This document shows, in pieces, positions 29,624 to 39,618 of a stretch of 64,000 bases of DNA. The DNA lies in contig NZ_AP024523.1 of NCBI RefSeq assembly GCF_024346585.1, forward strand, positions 1,187,001-1,251,000. Reading direction: 5' to 3'. Numbering within the stretch: the stretch's first letter is position 1; every line of letters starts with the position of its first letter. The translations under genes were made by a program, and so were the position numbers. The notes under the pieces are model-generated. The model was not told where the DNA came from. It saw nothing but the letters and a program-made list of their open reading frames with translations, and made no database searches. Source of the DNA: Streptococcus toyakuensis. GTDB lineage: Bacteria; Bacillota; Bacilli; Lactobacillales; Streptococcaceae.

Positions 29624-30509
29624 ATCCTGAATGCTCCTTTATTTCTTTCAAACTCGGCATGCCTCCTTGCGCTCCAAATCTTTGAACAGAAAGATGTGAA
29701 GCAATTGTTGCAAAGGACAATGCAACATTCATCTCTTTTCCTTTTGAGATAGCATAAGCAAAAGCACCATTAAATGTATCTCCTGCTCCTGTAGTATCAA
29801 CTACTTCTGCTTTTATAGCAGGAATCTTCTGAACTACTGCCCCATCATAATAAATGGAACCTTCAACTCCTAATGTCACAATCATTTTATTAGGATAAAT
29901 TTTAATAATTTCTTCTAATTTCTTATCTGGAAAAAGCTCTGAACATTCATGCTCATTAGGAGTAATAAAATCACAAAAAGGAATCATCTCTATATCTGTT
30001 TCTCTAGCTGGTGCAGGATTGTAAAGCACCTTAACTTTATTTTCTTGGCAAAATTTAGCTATAGATAGATTGGCTTCATGTGGTATTTCATTCTGTAATA
30101 CAACAATACTTGCATCACTAATCAATTCCCACTCATTTTTCCAATCATTTGTTTTAACTAAATTATTCGCTCCGGGATAATAAATAATCCTATTATCACC
30201 TCCATATAAAGTAATTTGTGCAACTCCCGTAAATTGTGGTACCGTTCCCACATGTTCTGTAGAAATATTATTATTTTGCAGATTACTTAGTAAATCTGCT
30301 GAAAAAATATCTTCTCCGACGTTTCCAAATATGTAAATATTATCTTCTACACCGGATAATCTACCAATAGCTACAGCTTGATTTGCACCTTTTCCACCTG
30401 GAACTATATTAAACGAATCCCCAAAAATCGTTTCACCTCCTTCTGGAATCCTTTTTGTTCTCATAACTAAGTCCATTGAAATACTTCCAACAACAACAAT
30501 TTTACTCAT
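29598..30509 (-). CDS. rbsK: Ribokinase RbsK
   Basis: The 303-residue PfkB-family kinase phosphorylates ribose to ribose-5-phosphate. It shows the PfkB signatures GGKGANQAVAIGRL (N-terminal) and DTTGAGDTFNGAFAYA with the catalytic Asp in the latter. The product feeds the pentose phosphate pathway and PRPP synthesis (prs lies elsewhere in this window). It starts one base into the rbsR stop (TAATG). Confidence 0.95.
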   Translation of the reverse strand: MSKIVVVGSISMDLVMRTKRIPEGGETIFGDSFNIVPGGKGANQAVAIGRLSGVEDNIYIFGNVGEDIFSADLLSNLQNNNISTEHVGTVPQFTGVAQITLYGGDNRIIYYPGANNLVKTNDWKNEWELISDASIVVLQNEIPHEANLSIAKFCQENKVKVLYNPAPARETDIEMIPFCDFITPNEHECSELFPDKKLEEIIKIYPNKMIVTLGVEGSIYYDGAVVQKIPAIKAEVVDTTGAGDTFNGAFAYAISKGKEMNVALSFATIASHLSVQRFGAQGGMPSLKEIKEHSGYEEIWDFK

Positions 30510-31483
30510 TACTTTCTCCTTAATGTATTTCTTTCTACGTATCTAACAGGTAGTTTAATTTTAGCTTCATCTATAGAGAACTTATTTGCCATATTATAGA
30601 TTAGCTTTGCAGCCTGTTCTCCCATTTTATATGATGATTGGTGAATAGTTGATAAAGAAGGGTAAATAAATTGACTAAGTACAATATCATCATAACCAAT
30701 GATTTGAATATCATCTGGAATTTTTTTCCCAATTGCTAAAATTTCATGAATATAAGCTATTGCATGAATATCAGAAGGTGCTATAATACTATCAATATTT
30801 GGATTTCTTTTTAGATTCTCTTTAGCTTCTTTTTGATTTTTTTCAAAGTCAAACGTTTCACTTTCTTCAATACGAATCTCTAAAGATTTATTCCTCAAAT
30901 AGTTTAAACTTGCTTCAAACCGTTCCGCGATATTCTCGGCTTTATCATCTAAAACTTTAATAATCAGAACTTGTTTAGCACCTGCATTACAGATTGCTTC
31001 AGCAGCCAAACGACCACCTGACTGATTATCAGAAAAAACACCGTAACCTGTATCTTTACTAATTCGGTCAACTACAACAACAGGTAATGATAAATCCGGA
31101 TATTCTTTTGTGAAGTCATGTGTAGTAATAATGCCAGCAGCATTTGTTTTTAACAGTAAATTAACATATTCACTCAAAGATTCTTGGTCTGAAATCGTAC
31201 CAACCATAATTCTATAACCTTTATCTTTCAAATATGATTCAGCGCCTCGAACCAATCTTGGGAAGAAGGGATTTGAAATATCTGGTAATAAGAGTCCTAC
31301 CATTTGGTTTTTTTTAGTTTTCAAAGATTGTGCTAATACATTTGGTGTGTAATTTAATTTTTTAATCGCATTTTTTATTTTCTCTCTCGCATCATCTCCA
31401 ACATAACCTTTTTTTGATATATATCTTGAAACCGTTGATTTTGATACTCCAGCTTCTTCAGCAACCTGTTTTATTGTAGTCAT
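30509..31483 (-). CDS. rbsR: LacI-family ribose operon repressor RbsR
   Basis: The 324-residue protein has the LacI helix-turn-helix at the start (TIKQVAEEAGVSKSTVSRYI) with hinge LNYTPNVLAQSL, then a periplasmic-binding-like sugar domain (MVGLLLPDISNPFFPRLVRG). I choose the second of two adjacent ATGs, five bases after GGAGG; the first is three bases upstream. It is the first gene of the operon, so the repressor controls its own synthesis together with transport and catabolism genes. Confidence 0.93.
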   Translation of the reverse strand: MTTIKQVAEEAGVSKSTVSRYISKKGYVGDDAREKIKNAIKKLNYTPNVLAQSLKTKKNQMVGLLLPDISNPFFPRLVRGAESYLKDKGYRIMVGTISDQESLSEYVNLLLKTNAAGIITTHDFTKEYPDLSLPVVVVDRISKDTGYGVFSDNQSGGRLAAEAICNAGAKQVLIIKVLDDKAENIAERFEASLNYLRNKSLEIRIEESETFDFEKNQKEAKENLKRNPNIDSIIAPSDIHAIAYIHEILAIGKKIPDDIQIIGYDDIVLSQFIYPSLSTIHQSSYKMGEQAAKLIYNMANKFSIDEAKIKLPVRYVERNTLRRK

Positions 31484-31504
31484 CATTCCTCCTTCTTACG
31501 TTGT

Positions 31505-31552
31505 GGAACCGTTCCCTTATTCTATAGTAAACGTTTTCTTTTGATTTGTCAA
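31505..31552 (-). promoter_or_regulatory. Promoter and two candidate operators of rbsRKDACB
   Basis: On the minus strand TTGACA (31547-31552) and TACTAT (31524-31529) are exactly 17 bases apart. AAACGTTT (31529-31536) has the central CG palindrome of LacI-family operators and overlaps the -10 box. A second palindrome GGAACCGTTCC (31505-31515) lies downstream. RbsR is the obvious ligand; one site could instead serve CcpA. Confidence 0.8.
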
Positions 31553-31627
31553 TACTTTTCTAAAAATATTTTAAATTTATTTCAGAGTACATATATTTTT
31601 TCCAAATCTATTATTACTATTATACAG

Positions 31628-31695
31628 GAAACACAACAAGACCTCCACTATATAGAGGAGGCCTTGGATCAGCTCGGTTATTTGGTAAAGGATTA
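31628..31695 (+). pseudogene. 3' remnant of niaR
   Basis: Twenty-two codons in the frame of niaR read ETQQDLHYIEEALDQLGYLV, then Lys, Asp and a stop, matching the end of the intact gene at 25440-25508. No start or upstream part of the gene is present. Confidence 0.92.
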
Positions 31696-31837
31696 GAAAA
31701 TTTTCTTTTCCCAATCGTCTTCTGTACGGCGAGGGTAGAAAAATTCAGATTTGTCCGGAGCTTCCATCATCTCCATCAAGGGTAACATATCATAGGCCAG
31801 ATCCAAGTTTGGAATCTGGTCCTTTTGCACCCAAGAA
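31628..31837. repeat. Right copy of the 210-bp diverged direct repeat
   Basis: Partner of 25440-25649. It includes the niaR fragment and the 3' end of the intact mutX gene. Confidence 0.93.
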
Positions 31838-32160
31838 ACTTCTCCCTCTTCTGAAGAGCGAAGGGTACCAGAGAACTCAGTCGCCTTATAACAAACGACA
31901 ATATAGCGCCCACCTGTATCTAGTGGCCAATTTTTAATGCCGACCAGTTGAGGATTTTGGATAGTCAACCCTGTTTCTTCATAGATTTCACGAATGACAG
32001 ACTCCGCAAAAGCCTCACCATTTTCTACATGACCTCCAGGAAAGGCATAACCAGACCAGCGATTGGTTTCAGGAGAGCGATACTGCATAACCACGCGCTG
32101 AGTTTCAAGATCTTCAATCAGACAAATGTTTGTTAAAATCGTTAATTGGGAACGTGACAT
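31693..32160 (-). CDS. mutX: NUDIX hydrolase MutX (8-oxo-dGTP diphosphatase type)
   Basis: The 155-residue protein (MSRSQLTILTNICLIED) has a complete NUDIX box GGHVENGEAFAESVIREIYE continuing ETGL, which holds the metal-binding glutamates. In pneumococci the MutX protein sanitises oxidised dGTP and complements mutT. I use the ATG at 32160; a GTG four codons upstream is possible. It leads the genes for an acetyltransferase, an oxidoreductase and uvrB, all read the same way, but with a spacer of about 60 bases after the acetyltransferase gene. Confidence 0.92.
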   Translation of the reverse strand: MSRSQLTILTNICLIEDLETQRVVMQYRSPETNRWSGYAFPGGHVENGEAFAESVIREIYEETGLTIQNPQLVGIKNWPLDTGGRYIVVCYKATEFSGTLRSSEEGEVSWVQKDQIPNLDLAYDMLPLMEMMEAPDKSEFFYPRRTEDDWEKKIF

Positions 32161-32232
32161 AAATTTACTCACTTTCTAATTTATTAAATTTTCAGACTTG
32201 GTACCAGAAATATTAGCTTTTACTTTTTAGAA

Positions 32233-32721
32233 TTATTTAGAATAGAATACCATCCGTTTTTCCTTCATAGGCTTTCCAAGTTCAAGTATCTTTTCTTGTC
32301 CATCAAAAGTAAAACCCATTTTTTGATAGAAAGCAATGGCTCGTTTATTATCTTTCAATACCCATAAGAAAATTTCAGAAAAATGATCAAGAGCAGTCAA
32401 AGCTGCTCTCACTAACTTTTGTGCAATGCCTTTTCCGTAATAGTCTTTTAAAACATATAAAGCAATAATTTCACCAGCTTGAATAGTCTCATCACGAAAA
32501 TTACCATAACTGATAAAACCAACCACCTTCACGCCATCCATCGCAATCAATGTATTTTCTGGATACTTTTGACTAAAGAATCGGCATCTTTCTAATGTCA
32601 TTGTCTCCTGAAATTCTGCAGGCAAAAGGTTATCATAAGCCTCTCTCCACGTTTGCCAGTGAACGAGGGATTTATCTTCTATCTCTTCAGGAGTTTCCAT
32701 TGATTTGATAATAACCGTCAT
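32233..32721 (-). CDS. GNAT family N-acetyltransferase
   Basis: The 162-residue protein has the GNAT acetyl-CoA loop LKDYYGKGIAQKLVRAALTA (the Q/RxxGxG/A pattern) and the C-terminal NKRAIAFYQKMGFTF motif. The substrate is not predictable; members acetylate amines of antibiotics, polyamines, amino acids or protein N-termini. Its start follows AAGGAGAAG. It lies between the oxidoreductase gene upstream (15 bases) and mutX. Confidence 0.85.
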   Translation of the reverse strand: MTVIIKSMETPEEIEDKSLVHWQTWREAYDNLLPAEFQETMTLERCRFFSQKYPENTLIAMDGVKVVGFISYGNFRDETIQAGEIIALYVLKDYYGKGIAQKLVRAALTALDHFSEIFLWVLKDNKRAIAFYQKMGFTFDGQEKILELGKPMKEKRMVFYSK

Positions 32722-32735
32722 TTGTTTTCTTCTCC

Positions 32736-33362
32736 TTAATCCAACATCCTAACTTCCTTTGCTACTTTTTGTAGAAATTTTTGTCTCGTTGAACTTGTAT
32801 TTACTTCACGGCCTAACTCTCCCAAGATTGAAACCCTCTTTGTTTTTATGCCACAGTGATTCAATACAGCATTCTTTAATGCTGATATTCCATAACTGTC
32901 TGGAATGTTAACTGGACCTGAAAATACTTTGTACCACCAAGTTGGTGCCATAGAAGTTGCATAGATACTAGCTGTTTTTCCTTTTAATAACTTTTTGAAC
33001 TGTTTACCTCTCAAGTAATTCAAAATAAAGCTTCCTCGATTATTTGCAGAGTATGCAATGCCTGGCGTAAAAACACGATCAATCCACCCCTTCAATAGAC
33101 TAGGCATACTACTCCACCAAATAGGATAAACAAAAATGAAATGATCTGCCCACTGAATTAATTCTTGAGAGCGTAGAATAAACGGATTGTCCTCCATTCT
33201 TTGTCGATAACCATAACGTAAAACAGGATCAAACTCTTCCTCATTAAGATTAATCATTTCAAGTTCATGTCTCTTTGAGTCTATATTTTCTACAATCGTT
33301 TGAAAAATTGCTTGACAGTAACTTTCTTTATCAGGATGTCCATTGATAACTAAAATATTCAT
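32736..33362 (-). CDS. Flavodoxin-fold NAD(P)H-dependent oxidoreductase
   Basis: The 208-residue protein matches the NAD(P)H quinone reductase/MdaB-KefF family: MNILVINGHPDKESYCQAIF at the start, then FIFVYPIWWSSMPSLLKGWIDRVFTPGIAY, a quinone and FMN site, read in pieces. No membrane segment is seen. It should be a cytosolic FMN enzyme reducing quinones or similar electrophiles. It follows uvrB by nine bases on the same strand. Confidence 0.85.
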   Translation of the reverse strand: MNILVINGHPDKESYCQAIFQTIVENIDSKRHELEMINLNEEEFDPVLRYGYRQRMEDNPFILRSQELIQWADHFIFVYPIWWSSMPSLLKGWIDRVFTPGIAYSANNRGSFILNYLRGKQFKKLLKGKTASIYATSMAPTWWYKVFSGPVNIPDSYGISALKNAVLNHCGIKTKRVSILGELGREVNTSSTRQKFLQKVAKEVRMLD

Positions 33363-33371
33363 AAAATTCCC

Positions 33372-35360
33372 CTAATCCAAGGCCTTGACTTCCAGCATCA
33401 TATCCCGAATCTGAGCTGCTAGTTCAAAGTCAAGCACTTCAACTGCTTCTTGCATTTGTTTTTCGAGTTTCTTAACAAGTTCTTTGCGCTCTTGTTTGTT
33501 TAGGCTATTGATATCGACTTCCTTGTCTTCTTCCTTAGCAACTGCCTTGGTCACGGCAATCAGGTCACGGATTTCTTTCTTGATTGTCTGAGGCACAATA
33601 CCGTGTTCTTCATTATAAGCCATCTGGATTTTGCGACGGCGGGCAGTTTCATCGATAGCACGTTGCATAGACTGGGTAACCGTGTCCGCATACATGATAA
33701 CATGACCTTCGCTATTACGTGCAGCACGTCCAATGGTCTGGATGAGTCCACGTTCGTTACGAAGAAAGCCTTCCTTGTCAGCATCGAGAATCGCTACAAG
33801 ACTCACTTCAGGAACGTCAATTCCTTCACGAAGGAGGTTGATTCCGACCAAGACATCAAAGACACCCAAGCGCAGGTCACGGATAATCTCAGTCCGCTCC
33901 AATGTCTTGATATCCGAGTGCATGTACTTGACCTTGATACCCATTTCCTTGAAGTAGTCGGTCAAGTCCTCTGCCATCTTCTTGGTCAAGGTTGTGATAA
34001 AGGTACGCTCGTTCTTTTCAACACGGGCATTGATTTCACCCAAGAGGTCATCAATCTGCCCCATAGTTGGACGGACTTCCACCTCAGGATCCAAAAGCCC
34101 TGTCGGACGAATGATTTGCTCAATCACTGTCTCGGTCTGTTCATTTTCATAGTCACCAGGTGTCGCTGAAACGTAGACAATCTGATGTACATGACTTTCA
34201 AACTCTTCACGACGGAGAGGACGATTGTCCAGAGCAGACGGCAAACGGAAACCATAATTAACCAGCATTTCCTTACGCGAACGGTCTCCATTGTACATGC
34301 CTTTTATTTGTCCCATAGTCATGTGACTCTCGTCAATCATAATTAAAAAATCATCTGGGAAGAAGTCGAGAAGCGTATAAGGAGGCTCACCCTCACTCCG
34401 TCCATCCATGTGACGTGAATAGTTCTCAACCCCGTTGGTATAGCCCATCTCACGCAACATTTCGATATCATACTCTGTCCGCTGTTTCAAACGTTGAGCT
34501 TCTAGCAATTTGCCTTCCTTCTCAAAGACAGCTAGTTGCTCTTCTAATTCTGCTTGAATCTTTGCAATGGCAACTTCCATGTGGTCATCATTGGTCACAA
34601 AGTGAGTCGCAGGGAAAATCGCCAAATGATCCACTTCTCCCAATACCTGACCAGTCAAAGCTTCCACTTCACGAATACGGTCAATTTCGTCTCCAAAAAA
34701 TTCTACTCGAAAAGCGTGTTCATCTCGGGAAGCTGGGAAAATCTCCACTACATCCCCACGCACACGAAATCTTCCCCGTTGGAAATCAATATCATTTCGC
34801 TCAAACTGGATGTCAACTAAGTCATTCAAGAGTTTATCACGAGAAATTTCAAGACCTGGACGGAGACTAACGACACTATCAGCGTATTCCTTGGGCGAAC
34901 CCAAACCATAGATACAAGAGACTGAAGCCACGACAATAACATCATTGCGCTCCAAAAGGGCTGAAGTCGCTGAGTGTCGGAGCTTGTCAATCTCGTCATT
35001 GACAGAACTATCCTTCTCAATGTAGGTATCACTAGAAGGGACATAGGCCTCAGGTTGGTAATAATCATAGTAAGACACAAAGTACTCAACTGCATTTTCA
35101 GGGAAAAATTCCTTAAACTCCCCATAGAGCTGGCCTGCTAGAGTTTTATTGTGGGCAATAACCAGAGTTGGTTTATTGACTTTGGAAATGACCTGACTCA
35201 TGGTATAGGTCTTCCCTGTTCCGGTCGCCCCCATCAGAATCTGAGCTTTTTCTCCCCCCTCGATATTATCAACCAACTGCTCGATAGCTTGGGGTTGATC
35301 TCCTGAAGGTTGATATTTTGATACTAGTTTAAATTGATTTTCTGTAATGCGGTTAATCAT
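33372..35360 (-). CDS. uvrB: Excinuclease ABC subunit B
   Basis: The 662-residue protein is the damage-verification helicase of nucleotide excision repair. Walker [12 protein letters not shown] (near 44), the beta-hairpin region [20 protein letters not shown], the DEAD-type box MIDESHM, motif [15 protein letters not shown] and the C-terminal UVR domain ([21 protein letters not shown] read in part) that meets UvrC are all present. It is the first gene of a run with the oxidoreductase, acetyltransferase and mutX genes. Confidence 0.98.
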   Translation of the reverse strand: MINRITENQFKLVSKYQPSGDQPQAIEQLVDNIEGGEKAQILMGATGTGKTYTMSQVISKVNKPTLVIAHNKTLAGQLYGEFKEFFPENAVEYFVSYYDYYQPEAYVPSSDTYIEKDSSVNDEIDKLRHSATSALLERNDVIVVASVSCIYGLGSPKEYADSVVSLRPGLEISRDKLLNDLVDIQFERNDIDFQRGRFRVRGDVVEIFPASRDEHAFRVEFFGDEIDRIREVEALTGQVLGEVDHLAIFPATHFVTNDDHMEVAIAKIQAELEEQLAVFEKEGKLLEAQRLKQRTEYDIEMLREMGYTNGVENYSRHMDGRSEGEPPYTLLDFFPDDFLIMIDESHMTMGQIKGMYNGDRSRKEMLVNYGFRLPSALDNRPLRREEFESHVHQIVYVSATPGDYENEQTETVIEQIIRPTGLLDPEVEVRPTMGQIDDLLGEINARVEKNERTFITTLTKKMAEDLTDYFKEMGIKVKYMHSDIKTLERTEIIRDLRLGVFDVLVGINLLREGIDVPEVSLVAILDADKEGFLRNERGLIQTIGRAARNSEGHVIMYADTVTQSMQRAIDETARRRKIQMAYNEEHGIVPQTIKKEIRDLIAVTKAVAKEEDKEVDINSLNKQERKELVKKLEKQMQEAVEVLDFELAAQIRDMMLEVKALD

Positions 35361-35436
35361 AAGAATCCTCTCTCCATGTGCTATTCCTATTTTAGCATAC
35401 TTATAGCATTTTCACGAAGAAAAGGACGGACCGAAG

Positions 35437-36390
35437 TCACATCCTTTCATTTTCTTTCTTTAATTGATAAGCGAGATAAAGAATCAGCACAAACAAAATA
35501 ATACTGGACACGATGGAACCCTCAATACCAAAAGACCCACCAGAAAGGCAGTCTTGATTGCCTTGTGGAGTAAATTTCATGATTGAGGTTCCTGAAGACT
35601 GACCACTAACTAATACTCCAAAGAGGTTTCCCTGTGCGAAATTCCAAGCTCCATGAATACCACCTATACCCCATATAGTATCTGTTTTAAGAAGATATAG
35701 GGACATGGCAACTCCGAATAAAAAGAGATCAATTGCAGATAAGAAAGTTATGCCTGGATTTCCTAAATGAAGTAAGGTAAAGAGACTACTAGATATGATA
35801 ATAGCGACTTTAAGATTAGTTCTCTTAGCCAATTGTGGAATCAGCCAAGCACGAGTAACCAATTCTTCTGCCGTTCCTTGTAAAATCCAAAAAGGTATTG
35901 TAAATAAAGTAAAAGCTAGCGAATAAGTATCCAAGTGAATGGAGTCAAATTGATACTGCCCCAACACTACTAGTCCAGCCAAAGCAAGTATAAAGAGGGA
36001 TAGACCAAGACCGTATCCTTTAAATAAGGCACTTAAAAAATTTTCTTTATAGAATCCCAAGGTTCGAATCGGTCTTTTCTCTACTTTTCTAGTCCATCTA
36101 AACACAGTTAAGATGATAAAACCAAAGGACAATAATTCAAATATTAAATGGATGTCACTTGTTTTATCAGATAAATTATGAAATAACACTTGAAGGAAAT
36201 CTGCAATTCTTTGACCACCCATACCAAGATTGCCAAATAGCCCGATCAATGCTAAAAAACTAAGGCCAAAAAATAGAGAAGATATGAACTCAGATATATA
36301 GACGAAAAATAGAGCTAACAAGGGGCTTGTGTAAATGTTTAAACTCATTTTAGAAGTTTCAAAGTCTTTTAAGATTCTTTTGTCTTTCAT
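35437..36390 (-). CDS. CPBP family intramembrane metalloprotease
   Basis: Starting at the ATG at 36390 (MKDKRILKDFETSKMSL), preceded by GAGGA, gives 317 residues; a longer upstream reading lies in the promoter zone. There are about eight hydrophobic helices. The Abi/CPBP motifs are EELVTRAW (EExxxR, catalytic Glu pair), a histidine in SSSLFTLLHLGN and another in GIHGAWNFAQG. Such membrane proteases process CAAX-like or bacteriocin-related peptides, and in lactic acid bacteria often give bacteriocin self-immunity. No bacteriocin gene is next to it here. Confidence 0.87.
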   Translation of the reverse strand: MKDKRILKDFETSKMSLNIYTSPLLALFFVYISEFISSLFFGLSFLALIGLFGNLGMGGQRIADFLQVLFHNLSDKTSDIHLIFELLSFGFIILTVFRWTRKVEKRPIRTLGFYKENFLSALFKGYGLGLSLFILALAGLVVLGQYQFDSIHLDTYSLAFTLFTIPFWILQGTAEELVTRAWLIPQLAKRTNLKVAIIISSSLFTLLHLGNPGITFLSAIDLFLFGVAMSLYLLKTDTIWGIGGIHGAWNFAQGNLFGVLVSGQSSGTSIMKFTPQGNQDCLSGGSFGIEGSIVSSIILFVLILYLAYQLKKENERM

Positions 36391-36424
36391 AACTTTATCC
36401 TCTTTTACTATATGATATACCTTT

Positions 36425-36452
36425 ATTATAGCACTTCTGTTGTGTGATTCAA
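36425..36452 (-). promoter_or_regulatory. Promoter of the CPBP protease gene
   Basis: TTGAAT (36447-36452) and TATAAT (36425-36430) are 16 bases apart on the minus strand, with TGC directly before the -10 box (extended -10). Confidence 0.65.
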
Positions 36453-36504
36453 GACAAAACAAGAATTATGGATGTTATATTTTCTAACACAGAAATATAA
36501 AAAT

Positions 36505-36533
36505 TTGCCTTTTTTTACTTTTTCTGATATAAT
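36505..36533 (+). promoter_or_regulatory. Promoter of the fused amino-acid ABC transporter
   Basis: TTGCCT (36505-36510) and TATAAT (36528-36533) are exactly 17 bases apart, 30 bases before the start of the transporter gene. Confidence 0.75.
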
Positions 36534-36562
36534 GGGAAAATATTCGGAAAAGGAGACTAAAA

Positions 36563-38728
36563 ATGAAGAAAAAATTTCTAGCATTTTTGCTAATTTTATT
36601 CCCAATTTTCTCATTAGGTATTGCAAAAGCAGAGACGATTAAGATTGTGTCTGATACCGCCTATGCACCTTTTGAGTTTAAAGATTCAGATCAAACTTAT
36701 AAAGGAATTGATGTTGACATTATTAACAAAGTCGCAGAGATTAAAGGATGGAATATTCAGATGTCCTATCCTGGATTTGATGCAGCGGTCAATGCGGTTC
36801 AAGCTGGTCAAGCTGACGCTATCATGGCAGGGATGACAAAGACGAAAGAACGTGAAAAAGTCTTCACCATGTCTGATACTTACTATGATACAAAAGTTGT
36901 CATTGCAACTACAAAGGCACACAAAATTAGCAAGTACGACCAATTAACTGGCAAAACTGTTGGTGTTAAAAACGGAACAGCCGCTCAACGTTTCCTAGAA
37001 ACGATTAAAGATAAATACGGCTTTACTATTAAAACATTTGACACTAGTGATTTGATGAACAACAGCTTGAGTGCTGGTGCCATTGATGCTATGATGGATG
37101 ACAAACCTGTTATCGAGTATGCTATTAACCAAGGTCAAGACCTTCATATTGAAATGGATGGGGAAGCTGTAGGAAGTTTTGCTTTCGGTGTGAAAAAAGG
37201 AAGCAAATACGAGCACCTGGTTACTGAATTTAACCAGGCATTGGCTGAAATGAAAAAAGATGGTAGTCTTGATAAAATCATCAAGAAATGGACTGCTTCA
37301 TCATCTTCAGCAGTGCCAACCACAACTACTCTAGCAGGCTTAAAAGCTATTCCTGTTAAAGCTAAATATATCATTGCCAGCGATTCTTCTTTTGCACCTT
37401 TTGTTTTCCAAAATTCAAGCAACCAATACACTGGTATTGATATGGAATTGATTAAGGCAATCGCTAAAGACCAAGGTTTTGAAATTGAAATCATCAACCC
37501 TGGTTTTGATGCTGCTATCAGTGCTGTCCAAGCTGGTCAAGCAGATGGTATCATTGCTGGTATGTCTGTCACAGATGCTCGTAAGGCGACTTTTGATTTC
37601 TCAGAATCCTACTACACTGCCAATACTATCCTTGGTGTCAAAGAATCAAGTACCATTGCTTCTTATGAAGATTTGAAAGGAAAGACAGTTGGTGTTAAAA
37701 ACGGAACCGCTTCTCAAACCTTCCTAACAGAAAATCAAAGCAAATACGGCTATAAAATCAAAACCTTCGCTGATGGTTCTTCAATGTATGACAGTTTAAA
37801 TACTGGGGCCATTGATGCCGTTATGGATGATGAACCTGTTCTCAAATATTCTATCAGCCAGGGTCAAAAATTGAAAACTCCAATCGCTGGAACTCCAATC
37901 GGTGAAACAGCCTTTGCCGTTAAAAAAGGAGCAAATCCAGAATTGATTGAAATGTTCAACAACGGACTTGCAAACCTTAAAGCAAACGGTGAATTCCAAA
38001 AGATTCTTGACAAATACCTAGCTAGCGAATCTTCATCTGCTTCAACAAGCACTGTTGATGAGACAACTATCTGGGGCTTGCTTCAAAATAACTACAAACA
38101 ACTCCTTAGCGGGCTTGGTATCACTCTTGCTCTAGCTCTTATCTCATTTGCTATTGCCATTGTCATTGGGATTATCTTCGGTATGTTTAGCGTTAGCCCC
38201 TACAAATCTCTTCGCGTAATCTCTGAGATTTTCGTAGACGTTATCCGTGGTATCCCATTGATGATTCTTGCAGCCTTCATCTTCTGGGGAATTCCAAACT
38301 TCATCGAGTCTATCACAGGCCAACAAAGCCCAATTAACGACTTTGTAGCTGGTACTATTGCCCTCTCACTCAATGCAGCTGCTTATATCGCTGAAATCGT
38401 TCGTGGTGGTATTCAGGCCGTTCCAGTTGGACAAATGGAAGCCAGCCGAAGCTTGGGTATCTCTTATGGAAAAACCATGCGTAAGATTATCTTGCCACAA
38501 GCAACTAAATTGATGTTGCCAAACTTTGTTAACCAATTCGTTATCGCTCTTAAAGATACAACTATCGTATCTGCTATCGGTTTGGTTGAACTCTTCCAAA
38601 CTGGTAAGATTATCATCGCCCGTAACTACCAAAGTTTCAAGATGTATGCAATCCTTGCTATCTTCTATCTTGTAATTATCACGCTTTTGACTAGACTAGC
38701 GAAACGCTTAGAAAAGAGGATTCGTTAA
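36563..38728 (+). CDS. Glutamine-type ABC transporter: two substrate-binding domains fused to permease
   Basis: The 721-residue protein has a signal sequence (about 1-25), two tandem SBP_bac_3 domains (about 26-265 and 280-490) and a C-terminal permease of the HisM/GlnP type with four to five helices (about 510-721), including the EAA loop [15 protein letters not shown]...[12 protein letters not shown] (read in parts). The two binding domains share stretches such as [13 protein letters not shown] and [13 protein letters not shown]. This layout is that of GlnP-type glutamine/glutamate importers of lactic acid bacteria, anchored by the permease so that no separate lipoprotein is needed. The stop overlaps the start of the ATPase gene by one base (TAATG). 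Confidence 0.94.
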   Translation: MKKKFLAFLLILFPIFSLGIAKAETIKIVSDTAYAPFEFKDSDQTYKGIDVDIINKVAEIKGWNIQMSYPGFDAAVNAVQAGQADAIMAGMTKTKEREKVFTMSDTYYDTKVVIATTKAHKISKYDQLTGKTVGVKNGTAAQRFLETIKDKYGFTIKTFDTSDLMNNSLSAGAIDAMMDDKPVIEYAINQGQDLHIEMDGEAVGSFAFGVKKGSKYEHLVTEFNQALAEMKKDGSLDKIIKKWTASSSSAVPTTTTLAGLKAIPVKAKYIIASDSSFAPFVFQNSSNQYTGIDMELIKAIAKDQGFEIEIINPGFDAAISAVQAGQADGIIAGMSVTDARKATFDFSESYYTANTILGVKESSTIASYEDLKGKTVGVKNGTASQTFLTENQSKYGYKIKTFADGSSMYDSLNTGAIDAVMDDEPVLKYSISQGQKLKTPIAGTPIGETAFAVKKGANPELIEMFNNGLANLKANGEFQKILDKYLASESSSASTSTVDETTIWGLLQNNYKQLLSGLGITLALALISFAIAIVIGIIFGMFSVSPYKSLRVISEIFVDVIRGIPLMILAAFIFWGIPNFIESITGQQSPINDFVAGTIALSLNAAAYIAEIVRGGIQAVPVGQMEASRSLGISYGKTMRKIILPQATKLMLPNFVNQFVIALKDTTIVSAIGLVELFQTGKIIIARNYQSFKMYAILAIFYLVIITLLTRLAKRLEKRIR

Positions 38729-39468
38729 TGGCAAAACTAAAAATTGATGTAAATGATTTGCATAAGTATTATGGAAAAAACGAAGTTTTAAAAGGAATTA
38801 CAACTAAATTCTATGAAGGAGATGTTGTCTGCATCATCGGTCCTTCTGGTTCTGGTAAATCCACTTTCCTCCGTAGCCTTAACCTTCTCGAGGAGGTAAC
38901 GAGTGGCCACATCACAGTGAATGGTTATGATTTGACTGAAAAATCAACCAATGTCGACCATGTTCGCGAAAATGTAGGAATGGTCTTCCAACACTTCAAC
39001 CTCTTCCCGCACATGTCCGTCCTAGAAAATATCACTTTTGCACCTATTGAACACAAACGGATGACCAAAGAAGAGGCTGAAAAATTGGGGATGGAGTTGC
39101 TTGAAAAGGTTGGACTAGCAGATAAAGCTAATGCCAACCCAGATAGCCTTTCAGGCGGTCAGAAACAGCGTGTAGCTATCGCTCGTGGACTTGCCATGAA
39201 TCCTGATATCATGCTCTTTGATGAGCCAACTTCAGCCCTTGACCCTGAGATGGTCGGAGATGTACTGAATGTCATGAAGGAATTGGCGGAACAAGGTATG
39301 ACCATGATTATCGTAACCCATGAGATGGGATTTGCTCGCCAGGTAGCCAACCGTGTTATCTTTACGGCTGATGGTGAATTCCTTGAAGACGGAACACCTG
39401 ATCAAATCTTTGATAACCCTCAACACCCACGTCTGAAAGAGTTCTTAGACAAGGTCTTAAACGTCTAA
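38728..39468 (+). CDS. glnQ: Amino-acid ABC transporter ATP-binding protein, GlnQ-like
   Basis: The 246-residue ATPase has Walker [13 protein letters not shown] (near 38), signature [15 protein letters not shown], Walker [16 protein letters not shown] and the switch histidine in VTHEMGFA. It energises the fused transporter upstream, whose stop it overlaps by one base. An intrinsic terminator follows, so the two genes make a complete import system. Confidence 0.95.
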   Translation: MAKLKIDVNDLHKYYGKNEVLKGITTKFYEGDVVCIIGPSGSGKSTFLRSLNLLEEVTSGHITVNGYDLTEKSTNVDHVRENVGMVFQHFNLFPHMSVLENITFAPIEHKRMTKEEAEKLGMELLEKVGLADKANANPDSLSGGQKQRVAIARGLAMNPDIMLFDEPTSALDPEMVGDVLNVMKELAEQGMTMIIVTHEMGFARQVANRVIFTADGEFLEDGTPDQIFDNPQHPRLKEFLDKVLNV

Positions 39469-39472
39469 ACTT

Positions 39473-39502
39473 AAACTGTAAGGATTTCCTTGCAGTTTTT
39501 TT
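39473..39502 (+). terminator. Intrinsic terminator of the amino-acid transporter operon
   Basis: An eleven-base stem AAACTGTAAGG/CCTTGCAGTTT (one wobble) with loop ATTT runs into a T tract. Confidence 0.85.
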
Positions 39503-39521
39503 CTATCTCGTATTGGATTTT

Positions 39522-39549
39522 TTGATTTTTCGGAAAATTATGTTAGAAT
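39522..39549 (+). promoter_or_regulatory. Promoter of zwf
   Basis: TTGATT (39522-39527) and TAGAAT (39544-39549) are 16 bases apart, with TGT before the -10 box. Confidence 0.6.
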
Positions 39550-39618
39550 TAAGTTTATGAAATGAGATTTCCTCATACCTAGCAAGACTAGGAATAAAAA
39601 TAGAAATTAGGTAGCTAG

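Noticed and set aside
25723..31483. The rbs region as a prophage or integrative element
   Set aside because: No integrase, transposase or phage gene is present; the flanking repeats are diverged gene ends rather than short att sites.
36563..38728. Internal repeat in the amino-acid transporter as an assembly duplication
   Set aside because: The two halves are diverged binding domains of the same family, a known fused architecture, not near-identical copies.
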